In this document: in pieces, positions 1 through 7,683 of the stretch
Layout: each line of letters opens with the position of its first letter
Numbering within the stretch: position 1 is the first letter of the stretch
Assembly (NCBI RefSeq): GCF_042678945.1
Contig: NZ_JBHTLM010000004.1
Location: 124,001 to 188,000 of the forward strand
DNA: 64,000 bases
Origin: Fontibacillus puldeungensis
Lineage (GTDB): Bacteria; Bacillota; Bacilli; Paenibacillales; Paenibacillaceae
Reading direction: 5' to 3'
Program-made: the position numbers and the translations under genes
The notes under the pieces: model-generated
Databases searched by the model: none
What the model saw: only the letters and a program-made list of their open reading frames with translations
What the model was told of the DNA's origin: nothing

Positions 1-1719
1 GCGGGAGTAGCGATCGGCAAGGCTTTTGTGCTGCCCGCCTGGGAATGGGATGTACCGGATCAGCGACTGGATAAGGTTGATCTGGCGAAAGAATTCGAAC
101 GGTTATACGAGGGGATTCGGACATCCAAAACCGAGATAGAAGTGATGAAAAACGAGATCAAGGAAACGGTCGGTGCTGAGGAGTCGGGAATTTTTGATGC
201 TCACCTGGCCATTCTGGAAGATCCCGTTTTTATGAGTGAAATCCGGGGAATTATCGAACGTCAGTACAAGGCGGCCGAGGTTGCTGTGAAGGAAGCCATC
301 GACCATTTTGTAACGATGTTTGATCTCCTGGACGATGAATACATGAAGGAGCGGGCGCTCGACATCAAAGATGTCGGAAATCGCTTGCTTAAGCATTTGT
401 TGGGTACTCCGGATATTACGCTGCCGGCAGATACGCAGCCTTATATATTGGTGGCTAAGGAACTGTCGCCTTCCCAGCTTGTCCATTTGAATCCGGATAA
501 CGTGCTTGGCATGGTAACGATGGCTGGCGGGAAAACGTCTCATTCCGCAATCATGGCCCGGGCGCTAGGGATTCCTCTCGTATCAGGACTCGAGAATAAG
601 CTTTCTGAACCGTTGCAAACGGGAGATCTGCTAATTATCGACGGTGACGAAGGATATTTATATTTAAATCCAGAGCGGGATATCGTCGATCGATATACCG
701 AGGTGGCCGAGAAGCAGCGCCGCCGGAAAGAGCAACTTCAACTGCTGGCTGCGGTAGAGTCGGTGACTAAAGACGGCGTACATGTCCGTTTGGCGGGCAA
801 TATCAGTTCCGTTAAAGATCTGGAGCTGGCCCTTAAATACGGTGCCGAAGGTGTGGGGCTGTTCCGTACGGAGTTCTTGTACATGGATCGTTCCTCTTTC
901 CCTGGAGAAGAAGAGCAGTTTGAGGTGTACCGTCAGGTTGCGGAGAAGGCCGGGACTCATCCTGTTGTCATTCGCACCCTGGATATCGGCGGGGATAAGC
1001 AGCTGGAGTACTTCGAACTGCCGGAAGAGGATAATCCCGTATTGGGCTATCGGGCGATTCGGATTAGTCTAGATCGACGGGAACTGTTCCAGACTCAGCT
1101 TACTGCGATCTTACGCGCCAGCGCCTACGGCAACGTCAAGATCATGTACCCGATGATTTCCTCTTTGGAAGAGATCAGGGAGGCCAATGGGATTTTGGCG
1201 GATGCGAAGCGGGATTTGGATGCGCGGAGCATTTCGTACAATTCGCAGATTCAGGTCGGCATTATGATAGAGGTTCCGGCAGCAGCGGCGATTGCCGATT
1301 TGCTGGCGGAGGAAGCGGATTTCTTCAGTATTGGAACCAACGACTTGGTTCAATATGTCTTAGCGGTTGACCGGATGAATGAGAAGATCGCTCATCTGTA
1401 CCATCCATTCCATCCGGCTGTACTTCGCTTGCTGCGGCAAACGGTACAGGCCGCTAAATCGGCAGGAATTCCCGTCAGCGTATGTGGAGAAATGGCCGGG
1501 GATGAGAAGGCGGTACCGGTATGGCTTCATCTTGGCGTGAGCGACCTAAGCATGTCGCCGCAATCCTTGCTTCGAGTGAAGCATAGAATTCTGAATTCGA
1601 CGGCTGAGGAAAGCAAAGGAGTCGGGGCTGCTTGCTATCGCTTGCCAACCAGTGATCAGATAGAAGCTGAGCTAATCCGCTTCGGACATGAGATGGAGAA
1701 AGACAGGCTCTGCAATTGA
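1..1719 (+). CDS. ptsI: PTS enzyme I (phosphoenolpyruvate-protein phosphotransferase), 5' end cut by the window
   Basis: Cytoplasmic enzyme I takes phosphate from PEP and passes it to HPr, the first step of sugar uptake by the PTS. The reading frame is open from base 1, and the first residues (AGVAIGKAF) match a region close to the normal N-terminus, so only a few codons and the start are missing. The phosphorylated His lies in GGKTSHSAIMARALG (His codon 541-543). The PEP-binding C-terminal barrel is complete, with FRTEFLYM, the SIGTNDLVQY stretch and the catalytic Cys of SVCGEMAGDE. Length fits the roughly 570-residue family. ptsH normally precedes this gene and is presumably just outside the window. 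A hairpin terminator follows at once. Confidence 0.96.
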   Translation, partial: AGVAIGKAFVLPAWEWDVPDQRLDKVDLAKEFERLYEGIRTSKTEIEVMKNEIKETVGAEESGIFDAHLAILEDPVFMSEIRGIIERQYKAAEVAVKEAIDHFVTMFDLLDDEYMKERALDIKDVGNRLLKHLLGTPDITLPADTQPYILVAKELSPSQLVHLNPDNVLGMVTMAGGKTSHSAIMARALGIPLVSGLENKLSEPLQTGDLLIIDGDEGYLYLNPERDIVDRYTEVAEKQRRRKEQLQLLAAVESVTKDGVHVRLAGNISSVKDLELALKYGAEGVGLFRTEFLYMDRSSFPGEEEQFEVYRQVAEKAGTHPVVIRTLDIGGDKQLEYFELPEEDNPVLGYRAIRISLDRRELFQTQLTAILRASAYGNVKIMYPMISSLEEIREANGILADAKRDLDARSISYNSQIQVGIMIEVPAAAAIADLLAEEADFFSIGTNDLVQYVLAVDRMNEKIAHLYHPFHPAVLRLLRQTVQAAKSAGIPVSVCGEMAGDEKAVPVWLHLGVSDLSMSPQSLLRVKHRILNSTAEESKGVGAACYRLPTSDQIEAELIRFGHEMEKDRLCN

Positions 1720-1739
1720 GTTCTAAAAAAGGGTAAAAA

Positions 1740-1779
1740 AAACCGCTGTCGCCGGTTTAAGGTGACGGCGGTTTGCCGT
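1740..1779. terminator. Intrinsic terminator between convergent ptsI and the DJ-1 gene
   Basis: An 11-bp stem pairs 1740-1750 with 1764-1774 (one G-U pair), with A-rich sequence on the left and T-rich on the right. It can therefore end ptsI on the plus strand and the DJ-1-family gene on the minus strand. Confidence 0.75.
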
Positions 1780-1825
1780 TTCAAGGAGCAAATGCCGGTA
1801 AAAAAATGACTCATTCTCTTAAATA

Positions 1826-2359
1826 TTACCGGCGTTCTGCCTCGGCAAGCGCATCAACAAAGGCCTTTCCATATGGCGGCAAATCCGGTGGCCGTCGGGC
1901 CGAAATAATATGCCCGTCCACGACGACCGGCTCGTCTTTCCATATGGCTCCGGCATTTTCCATATCGTCTCGGATGCCCGGGGTAGACGTAACGGTAACG
2001 CCGCGTAAAATCCCGGCCGAGATGAGCACCCACCCAGCGTGGCAAATTTGCCCGATCGGTTTCTTTACTTTGTCCAGCTCGCGAACGATATTTAGCACCT
2101 GACTGTATCGCCGCAGCTTATCCGGTGCCCAGCCGCCGGGGACAAGAATGCCATCATAGTTACTGGCATCGATTTCCTCAAAAGAGAATTCGGCCTGTGC
2201 GGGCACGCCGTACTTGCCAATGTATTTTTTCCCTTTCTCCGGTCCTACGAGGTGGACTTCAGCTCCTTCTTCGCGTACCCGATAGATCGGGTACCAGAGC
2301 TCCAAATCCTCAAATTCCTCATCAACTAAGGCAATGATCTTTTTCCCAATAAGTCTCAA
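1826..2359 (-). CDS. DJ-1/PfpI family protein (class I glutamine amidotransferase-like)
   Basis: The 177-residue protein has the DJ-1/PfpI fold signature: an N-terminal Rossmann strand with an acidic pair (KIIALVDEEFEDLE), the oxyanion strand ILVPGGWAPD, and a nucleophile elbow GQICHAGWVLISAG with the reactive Cys at residue 106. Relatives act as deglycases, chaperones or peptidases, or in general stress defence; the substrate here cannot be read from sequence. I chose a TTG start at 2359 because GGGAGG lies 8 bases upstream and the N-terminus then begins exactly at the first strand. The frame stays open 28 codons further upstream, but that part has no family character. It stands alone, convergent with ptsI. 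Confidence 0.85.
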   Translation of the reverse strand: MRLIGKKIIALVDEEFEDLELWYPIYRVREEGAEVHLVGPEKGKKYIGKYGVPAQAEFSFEEIDASNYDGILVPGGWAPDKLRRYSQVLNIVRELDKVKKPIGQICHAGWVLISAGILRGVTVTSTPGIRDDMENAGAIWKDEPVVVDGHIISARRPPDLPPYGKAFVDALAEAERR

Positions 2360-2586
2360 AATCGTTCCCTCCCGCCCTTTAGCGCTCTTGACGAAATACC
2401 GTTTCAATATTTTAATTGTATCAAAAAAGATAAATACTTTCATGCCGGGCGGCGTATGCCCTTCTTTCCATACATGGTAATTTTAAGGATTTACCACTAA
2501 TTGCAGGAGAAGGATATAGGCTAGTCGAATATAAATGAATATTCATCGGTGCTATTAAAATGTAGAGGATTAGATGAGGTGATTTT

Positions 2587-3030
2587 GTGCGTGAGCACTG
2601 TCATTGCGGACAAACTATGAACCTTGGCTTCAGGCTGGTTATTTTTGAAGGTTCATATGAAATTGATCGAGTGCCTATTTATGAATGCGAGGATTGCTGT
2701 AATTATGAAGTGTTTCCGGAAATAAGAGATGATTTGACGGACCTTTTAAGAGAGTTAAAACAGAACAAGGAAAACGTCCGAGTCACTTTTACGGAGATCA
2801 ACGAATTGGCCGACCTTATTTTTGGAATATATCGTCAATGGAACCGAGCTGACGCACCTTCTTTTAGAGTAATGCTGGAGCAACAATGTGAGGAAAGAAT
2901 CAATCTGCTACTCGATGTATATGGCTGTGCAAAAGGTATGGGAGATATAGAGTGGATGAACGATATTTCCAAACGCCTTTCCCAATTGTCTAAATATGTA
3001 AGAAAACGTCAACTTTCTAAAGCAAATTGA
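2587..3030 (+). CDS. Small protein with N-terminal zinc-ribbon-like cysteines, function unknown
   Basis: A 147-residue protein I do not recognise. It opens with two cysteine clusters, Cys5/Cys7 (HCHCG) and Cys34/Cys37/Cys38 (YECEDCC), about 27 residues apart, which look like a short zinc ribbon. The rest is predicted helical and charged, with no membrane segment or signal peptide. The GTG start at 2587 is preceded by a weak ATGAGGTG ribosome site. It is a single gene between the DJ-1 gene and brxC. Base composition is more A+T-rich than neighbouring genes. A role in metal-dependent DNA, RNA or protein binding is only a guess. Confidence 0.6.
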   Translation: MREHCHCGQTMNLGFRLVIFEGSYEIDRVPIYECEDCCNYEVFPEIRDDLTDLLRELKQNKENVRVTFTEINELADLIFGIYRQWNRADAPSFRVMLEQQCEERINLLLDVYGCAKGMGDIEWMNDISKRLSQLSKYVRKRQLSKAN

Positions 3031-3137
3031 TCGTTATTTTACGTTTTTTCTGAATAATGTTGTTTTTACATTTACATTTTTGTTAAGATATTTAACGGAT
3101 AGAACATCTGGAAATTTCTTATGGAAAAGAGGGTGAA

Positions 3138-3485
3138 ATGATCGTGTCCGAACTGATGAGAATTTCTTCGAGCGAGGAGCTTAATAACGCCTTGGACCGC
3201 TCCTCCAATCAGCCTCTTCTGCTTTTTAAACACAGCACCCGCTGTCCAATAAGCGCAGGAGCGCACTCGGAACTTGAGGCTTATTTGCAGGGAACACCAA
3301 ACGAAGAGGTTACATACGGACTGGTTTACGTTGTAGAAGATCGAGCCGTGTCGAATAAAGCGGCAGAAAAGCTCGGCGTAAAACACGAATCACCTCAAGC
3401 AATCCTAATTAAGAACGGGCAAGCGGTATGGCATACGTCCCATTCCCATATCACGAAAACGGAATTGGAGAAGAATCTGCTTTAA
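3138..3485 (+). CDS. brxC: Monothiol bacilliredoxin BrxC (YtxJ family)
   Basis: A 115-residue thioredoxin-fold protein. The family removes bacillithiol from S-bacillithiolated proteins after oxidative stress in Bacillota. The active site is HSTRCPISAGAH with Cys36, equivalent to the single active-site Cys of the TCPIS motif in B. subtilis YtxJ. The C-terminal strand HESPQAILIKNGQAVWHTSH is also typical. ATG at 3138 follows AGAGGGTG. In B. subtilis ytxJ lies near ccpA, as here, but the aroA gene that separates them there is absent. Confidence 0.9.
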   Translation: MIVSELMRISSSEELNNALDRSSNQPLLLFKHSTRCPISAGAHSELEAYLQGTPNEEVTYGLVYVVEDRAVSNKAAEKLGVKHESPQAILIKNGQAVWHTSHSHITKTELEKNLL

Positions 3486-3500
3486 ATGAAGCGTTATCAT
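3486..3500 (+). promoter_or_regulatory. Weak cre-like sequence overlapping the ccpA promoter
   Basis: The sequence around AAGCGTTATCA matches the right half of the cre consensus (TGWAARCGYTWNCW) but misses the first three positions, 11 of 14. It touches the -35 box of the promoter at 3500, where CcpA autoregulation would act. It could be chance. Confidence 0.25.
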
Positions 3501-3528
3501 TGCACAAAGTAGTATTTTGTCGTATCAT
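3500..3528 (+). promoter_or_regulatory. Sigma-A-like promoter for ccpA
   Basis: TTGCAC (3500-3505), a 17-base spacer and TATCAT (3523-3528) lie about 70 bases before the ccpA start. The -10 matches 5 of 6 and the -35 3 of 6. Confidence 0.5.
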
Positions 3529-3597
3529 AAATTTAATTGAAGCCTTGAACTTTACCGGATGGACGAGTGAAAATCTATTGGCAATGGAGAGAATAAT

Positions 3598-4602
3598 GTG
3601 ACGGTTACCATTTACGATGTGGCACGTGAAGCAGGCGTCTCGATGGCCACGGTTTCACGGGTTGTCAATAATAACCCCAATGTGAAGCCGCAGACCCGGA
3701 AAAAGGTATACGAAGCGATTGAACGTTTGGGCTATCGTCCTAATGCTGTAGCAAGAGGTCTTGCCAGCAAGAAGACTACCACGGTTGGCGTGGTGATTCC
3801 GGACATCTCGAATTCGATTTTTGCGGAAATCGCCAGAGGTATCGAAGATATCGCCAACATGTATCACTATAACATTATTTTGTGTAATGCGGACAAGCGG
3901 AAAGAGAAGGAGATTCGCGTCATTAACACCTTGCTTGAGAAGCAAGTGGACGGGCTCCTATTCATGGGCGGTACGGTGACGGACGAGCACATTCAGGCGT
4001 TCCAGACTTCCGCGGTTCCAATTGTGCTTTGCGCAACCAGTGATGACAAAGGATTATATCCTTCGGTCGATATTGACCATGAGGCGGCGGCTTTCGATGC
4101 GGTTAGCACACTGATCCGACACGGCCATCGAGAAATCGCGATGATTAGTGGAACACTGCAGGACCCTGCGAACGGTTATGCTCGCTTCCAAGGGTACAAA
4201 CGCGCACTGGAAACGGCGGGAATTCAGTACCAAGAGGATTTGGTACGGATCGGCAATTACCGTTATGAATCCGGCGTGGAAGCGATGAAATACTTTTTGG
4301 GGCTGAAGAAACGCCCAACGGCTATATTTGCAGCAACGGATGAAATGGCGATCGGTGCCATTCATAGCATTCAGGACGAAGGGCTCAAAGTTCCTGATGA
4401 CTTCTCGATTATCAGCGTTGACAATATCCGCATGGCATCGATGGTGCGTCCGCAGTTGACCACCGTAGCTCAACCGATGTACGACCTCGGCGCTGTAGCA
4501 ATGCGTTTGTTGACGAAGTTGATGAAGAAAGAAACGGTGGATAATCCTCGGGTTATATTGCCGCATGAGACAATTTTACGGTTGTCTGTTAGTCATATTT
4601 GA
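3598..4602 (+). CDS. ccpA: Catabolite control protein A, LacI/GalR family
   Basis: Global carbon regulator of Bacillota. It binds cre sites when complexed with HPr(Ser-P) or Crh(Ser-P). The 334 residues begin with a LacI helix-turn-helix (TIYDVAREAGVSMATVSRVVN) and the hinge helix RPNAVARGLA, followed by the periplasmic-binding-protein-like core. The core's EIARGIEDIA and NADKRKEKE regions are close to B. subtilis CcpA. The start is GTG at 3598, where the HTH begins. The gene has its own promoter at 3500 and a strong terminator at 4660. The acetate genes downstream are known CcpA targets in B. subtilis. Confidence 0.95.
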   Translation: MTVTIYDVAREAGVSMATVSRVVNNNPNVKPQTRKKVYEAIERLGYRPNAVARGLASKKTTTVGVVIPDISNSIFAEIARGIEDIANMYHYNIILCNADKRKEKEIRVINTLLEKQVDGLLFMGGTVTDEHIQAFQTSAVPIVLCATSDDKGLYPSVDIDHEAAAFDAVSTLIRHGHREIAMISGTLQDPANGYARFQGYKRALETAGIQYQEDLVRIGNYRYESGVEAMKYFLGLKKRPTAIFAATDEMAIGAIHSIQDEGLKVPDDFSIISVDNIRMASMVRPQLTTVAQPMYDLGAVAMRLLTKLMKKETVDNPRVILPHETILRLSVSHI

Positions 4603-4659
4603 TCGGAATAGAAAGAGTTTTACACATAGAAAAATATATATGAAAAAGGTTATAAACGG

Positions 4660-4687
4660 AAAAAGCTCCTTCCCAAGGAGCTTTTTT
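4660..4687 (+). terminator. Intrinsic terminator after ccpA
   Basis: A 12-bp perfect stem (4660-4671 with 4675-4686), a 3-base loop and a T run. Confidence 0.9.
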
Positions 4688-4759
4688 AAGTATGTAGATG
4701 CATGTGATTAGGATAGGATGAATGGTATAGGTGAAATGTAAATGAGGAGTTGTTGACCT

Positions 4760-5485
4760 TTGGTGATCAAAACAATCGGTCTCATGGGGGCTATGGATGA
4801 AGAAATCGCGCTCCTTCTAGACAGGATCGAGAATCAAGAGCCGATAGTTGCGGCGGGAATTCGTTTTGTGAAGGGAAAGCTGCATGGTAGAGAGGTCATT
4901 GTGTGTAAATCGGGGGTCGGAAAAGTCAATGCGGCAGTAACCACACAGCTGCTTATTAACCAATTTGACGTTGATGCCGTTTGGTTCACGGGAGTTGCAG
5001 GAGCGGTGGATCCCGCTCTTAACGTTGGTGATATCGTAATTTCATCATCATGCCAGCAGCACGATATGGATGTTACTCCCCTCGGTTACCCACGGGGAAC
5101 GATCCCTTATCAGGAGGTATCCGATTTTCCGGCGGATTCTGCACTGATTCGGTTGGCTGAGAGTGCCTGTAAGAGGCTGTGCCAGGGGCATAAGTATATG
5201 ACCGGCAGAGTTTTGTCAGGGGATCAGTTTATAGCTGATCATCAGTTTGTGAACTCGTTTCTGTATGAGAAAATGAACGGCGCATGCGTCGAGATGGAAG
5301 GGGCGGCTGTGGCGCAAGTATGTTTTATGAATAAGGTTCCTTTTGTCGTCCTCCGTTCCATCTCCGACAAAGCAGACGGCACAGCTAACGTGAATTTCGC
5401 CGAGTTTACTTCACTGGCCTCTCGGCGTTCTTTTGAAGTGATCAACGATTTGGTGCTTCATTTGGATTCACTGGCAGTAGAATAA
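4760..5485 (+). CDS. mtnN: 5'-methylthioadenosine / S-adenosylhomocysteine nucleosidase
   Basis: This enzyme hydrolyses MTA and SAH to adenine plus the thioribose or ribosylhomocysteine, feeding methionine salvage and the activated methyl cycle. The 241-residue protein has the purine nucleoside phosphorylase/MTAN fold: start IGLMGAMDEEI (catalytic Glu), KSGVGKVNAA, TGVAGAVDP, the catalytic stretch EMEGAAVAQV and SISDKADG with the catalytic Asp. Start is TTG at 4760 with GAGGAG 10 bases upstream; GTG at 4763 is the alternative. Its terminator lies inside the facing acuC gene. Confidence 0.93.
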   Translation: MVIKTIGLMGAMDEEIALLLDRIENQEPIVAAGIRFVKGKLHGREVIVCKSGVGKVNAAVTTQLLINQFDVDAVWFTGVAGAVDPALNVGDIVISSSCQQHDMDVTPLGYPRGTIPYQEVSDFPADSALIRLAESACKRLCQGHKYMTGRVLSGDQFIADHQFVNSFLYEKMNGACVEMEGAAVAQVCFMNKVPFVVLRSISDKADGTANVNFAEFTSLASRRSFEVINDLVLHLDSLAVE

Positions 5486-5512
5486 TGAATAGGACAGTTT
5501 TTTTATTTTCTA

Positions 5513-6691
5513 TTATGGATAATCTTGTAGAGCAACCGCGAGCATCTCGCGGTTTTTTGCTGTAATCTCTGCTCGTCTGGGGATGTCGCTCCAATGGGAT
5601 AAATCGTCAAGCCAATGCGTAGGCAGCGGAACCGGTGCCTGGCTTTGCCATTTGCTGATCCAAGCCTCTGGCAGACGTTCACCTGGAAATTGGTGCAAGC
5701 TGGATTTCAGCGGGTGCTGGCTCATCTCTAGCCAGAGCAGGCTCCAGGCACGAGGAACAACCCTCCAGAAGTCATAGCCGCCGCCTCCAACCGCTACCCA
5801 ACGTCCCTCGCAGTAGGTGTGGGCGAGCTCGTGGAGAATCGCCGGCATCTCCTGATAGATGGACATGCTGCAGTACATATGCGACAGGGGGTCCAAGGCG
5901 TGGGCATCACAGCCATGCAAGCTGACAATAAGGTCAGGCTTATAATGATCAACTAGTCTTCGGACGGATTCCTCAAAGCACTCCATCCATGATCCATCTT
6001 CGGTATAAGGCTGCAGAGGAATGTTCAAACAGGCGCCGTACCCATGATGCTCACCACGCTCCTGAACAAAACCGGTACCCGGAAACAAATATTTACCCGT
6101 TTCATGGATGGAATAGGTGCATACATCAGGATCTGAATAGAAGCTCCACTGTACCCCATCCCCGTGATGCACATCCGTATCGACGTAAAGGACACGTGCG
6201 CCGTATTGTCTCTGGGCATAAGCAATGGCGACGGCGACGTCGTTGTAAATGCAAAAGCCTGCAGCTTTCCCTGAAAGGGCGTGATGGAGACCGCCTGCCA
6301 TATGCAGCGCATGTGTGCTGGCTCCCGAAAGCACTGCCTCCATCGCGGCAATCGTTCCTCCAACTACATGGGAGGTTGCCTCATGCATTCCGTGAAAATA
6401 CGGCGTATCCTCGTCAAGAAGCCCATACTGCTCCGCTCGGCTGATCCAAGCGGGATCGGGCGATAAGACGCTCAGCTTTTTTACCGCCTCGATATAAGTC
6501 GGTTGATGAATCCAGCGGAGCTCCTCCTCTGAAGCGGGGCGCGGTTCAATCAGATGAGCCGTATCTAAAGCACCGAGTTCCGTTAGTAGATCCAGCGTTA
6601 GCTGCAGCCGTACCGGATGAAATGGATGGTTGTCATGAAACCGATAATTTAAGCTTTGTTCATGATGAACGAATACTGCACTTCCAGGCAT
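5513..6691 (-). CDS. acuC: Acetoin utilisation protein AcuC, class I histone-deacetylase-like NAD-independent deacetylase
   Basis: AcuC removes the acetyl group that AcuA places on acetyl-CoA synthetase, reactivating it. The 392 residues show the HDAC core: HHALSGKAAGFCIYNDVA, the Zn-binding DTDVHHGDGVQ, the third ligand region GCDAHALDPL and the active-site Tyr in GGGGYDFW. The gene lies 60 bases downstream of acuA on the same strand. The acuB gene that separates them in B. subtilis is missing. The last codons overlap, on the opposite strand, a terminator serving mtnN. Confidence 0.93.
   Translation of the reverse strand: MPGSAVFVHHEQSLNYRFHDNHPFHPVRLQLTLDLLTELGALDTAHLIEPRPASEEELRWIHQPTYIEAVKKLSVLSPDPAWISRAEQYGLLDEDTPYFHGMHEATSHVVGGTIAAMEAVLSGASTHALHMAGGLHHALSGKAAGFCIYNDVAVAIAYAQRQYGARVLYVDTDVHHGDGVQWSFYSDPDVCTYSIHETGKYLFPGTGFVQERGEHHGYGACLNIPLQPYTEDGSWMECFEESVRRLVDHYKPDLIVSLHGCDAHALDPLSHMYCSMSIYQEMPAILHELAHTYCEGRWVAVGGGGYDFWRVVPRAWSLLWLEMSQHPLKSSLHQFPGERLPEAWISKWQSQAPVPLPTHWLDDLSHWSDIPRRAEITAKNREMLAVALQDYP
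5534..5558 (+). terminator. Intrinsic terminator of mtnN embedded in the acuC 3' end
   Basis: A perfect 9-bp G+C-rich stem (5534-5542 with 5546-5554), a 3-base loop and six T on the plus strand. It sits inside the acuC coding region, about 50 bases past the mtnN stop. Confidence 0.75.
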
Positions 6692-6751
6692 GAAATCACA
6701 CGCCTTCCTTATTGATCGCTAGAATATAGACCATAACGCCAGACTTGCACA

Positions 6752-7384
6752 TTAATACATAAATCTCTGTTGAAATCGGATCCGGTCGAACTGCTCCTCG
6801 GAGGTCAAAGGCACTTCTTTGCCGATCCGTACCATGAGGCAGTTGGCCGGATGAGAGCAAATTTCCGGGTCGTCCGTGGCGTACCAGACCATATCGACCG
6901 TTTTCATCAGACGCTCCATCATTTTACGGTAATCCCAAACGGATAATCCGCTGTTTTTTAGATCCCAATGCCAGTAGTATTCCGTTGTAAAAACGATATA
7001 GCGCTCCATCTGGCCGTCCTCGAAGGCTGTCCGAATCATCTTGGAACCGAGGCCTAGGGAGCGGTACTCGTCTGCTACTTCTACGGCCCCTAGCTCAATT
7101 AAATCAAGCATATGCCCTTGGGACCAGCGCTCCATCTCATCGGGATAATGGAAGGTGACATAGCCGACGATGGTCGTATCCTCACGGGCCAGGATAATAC
7201 GCCCTTCGGGAAGACCGGCGATTTCCACCAGCGCTGCGTGTTGATCGTCCGGTTTGCGAAACGCATCCAGATCCTTATGCATCCGCAAGCTCTTTAGGTG
7301 AGAAGGAGTAACCGGGCCTTCTATGACAATTTCATGATTATGGTGGGGCAGGGTATGGCGGATATAAGTTTTTCGGTGTTCCAT
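6752..7384 (-). CDS. acuA: Acetoin utilisation acetyltransferase AcuA (GNAT family)
   Basis: AcuA acetylates the catalytic lysine of acetyl-CoA synthetase and so switches it off. The 210-residue protein carries a GNAT acetyl-CoA binding region (VEVADEYRSLGLGSKMI) and the AcuA-specific stretch TTEYYWHWDLKNSGLSVWDYRKMM. ATG at 7384 is preceded by AAAGGAGG. It is divergent from its substrate gene acsA, the same arrangement as in B. subtilis, and presumably co-transcribed with acuC. Confidence 0.94.
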   Translation of the reverse strand: MEHRKTYIRHTLPHHNHEIVIEGPVTPSHLKSLRMHKDLDAFRKPDDQHAALVEIAGLPEGRIILAREDTTIVGYVTFHYPDEMERWSQGHMLDLIELGAVEVADEYRSLGLGSKMIRTAFEDGQMERYIVFTTEYYWHWDLKNSGLSVWDYRKMMERLMKTVDMVWYATDDPEICSHPANCLMVRIGKEVPLTSEEQFDRIRFQQRFMY

Positions 7385-7414
7385 GATTGCCGCCTCCTTT
7401 GCTCGTTCCCCTCA

Positions 7415-7443
7415 CTTATAACAGAAAAATGAAAATTTGAAAA
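7415..7443 (-). promoter_or_regulatory. Sigma-A-like promoter for acuA-acuC
   Basis: On the minus strand TTTTCA (7443-7438), a 17-base spacer and TATAAG (7420-7415). A transcript would start about 25 bases before the acuA ATG. Confidence 0.5.
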
Positions 7444-7470
7444 GTATAGCCTGTGTACAAAAACGTATGA

Positions 7471-7476
7471 TATAAT
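7471..7476 (+). promoter_or_regulatory. Isolated TATAAT -10 box in the acuA-acsA divergent region
   Basis: A perfect TATAAT faces acsA 208 bases before its start, but I see no fitting -35 at 16-18 bases. If used, the acsA leader would be about 200 bases. The rest of 7385-7683 shows only the cre-like site at 7618. Confidence 0.3.
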
Positions 7477-7617
7477 GATTTCCGACATAAAATTTTCACA
7501 TTTGTAGCTTGTTTGTGTGATTATTATCTCTTGAAGACATGGAGTGTGGATTATCGAGATTGGAACGGATGCCTGTCTGCACATCGCGCTCAAAATAGGT
7601 TTCACCTTACACCACTA

Positions 7618-7631
7618 TGTATCCGTTTTCA
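7618..7631 (+). promoter_or_regulatory. Candidate cre site (CcpA operator) in the acsA leader
   Basis: TGTATCCGTTTTCA matches 12 of 14 positions of the cre consensus TGWAARCGYTWNCW and lies 52 bases before the acsA start. acsA is CcpA-repressed in B. subtilis, and ccpA is 3 kb away here. Prediction only. Confidence 0.4.
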
Positions 7632-7683
7632 TGATTTTTGATCTAGTACAACGGTTGTTACAAAGATGAAGGAGGATGAAACG

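Noticed and set aside
3486..3500. Confident cre site at ccpA
   Set aside because: The left half of the consensus is missing, so it is kept only as a low-confidence feature.
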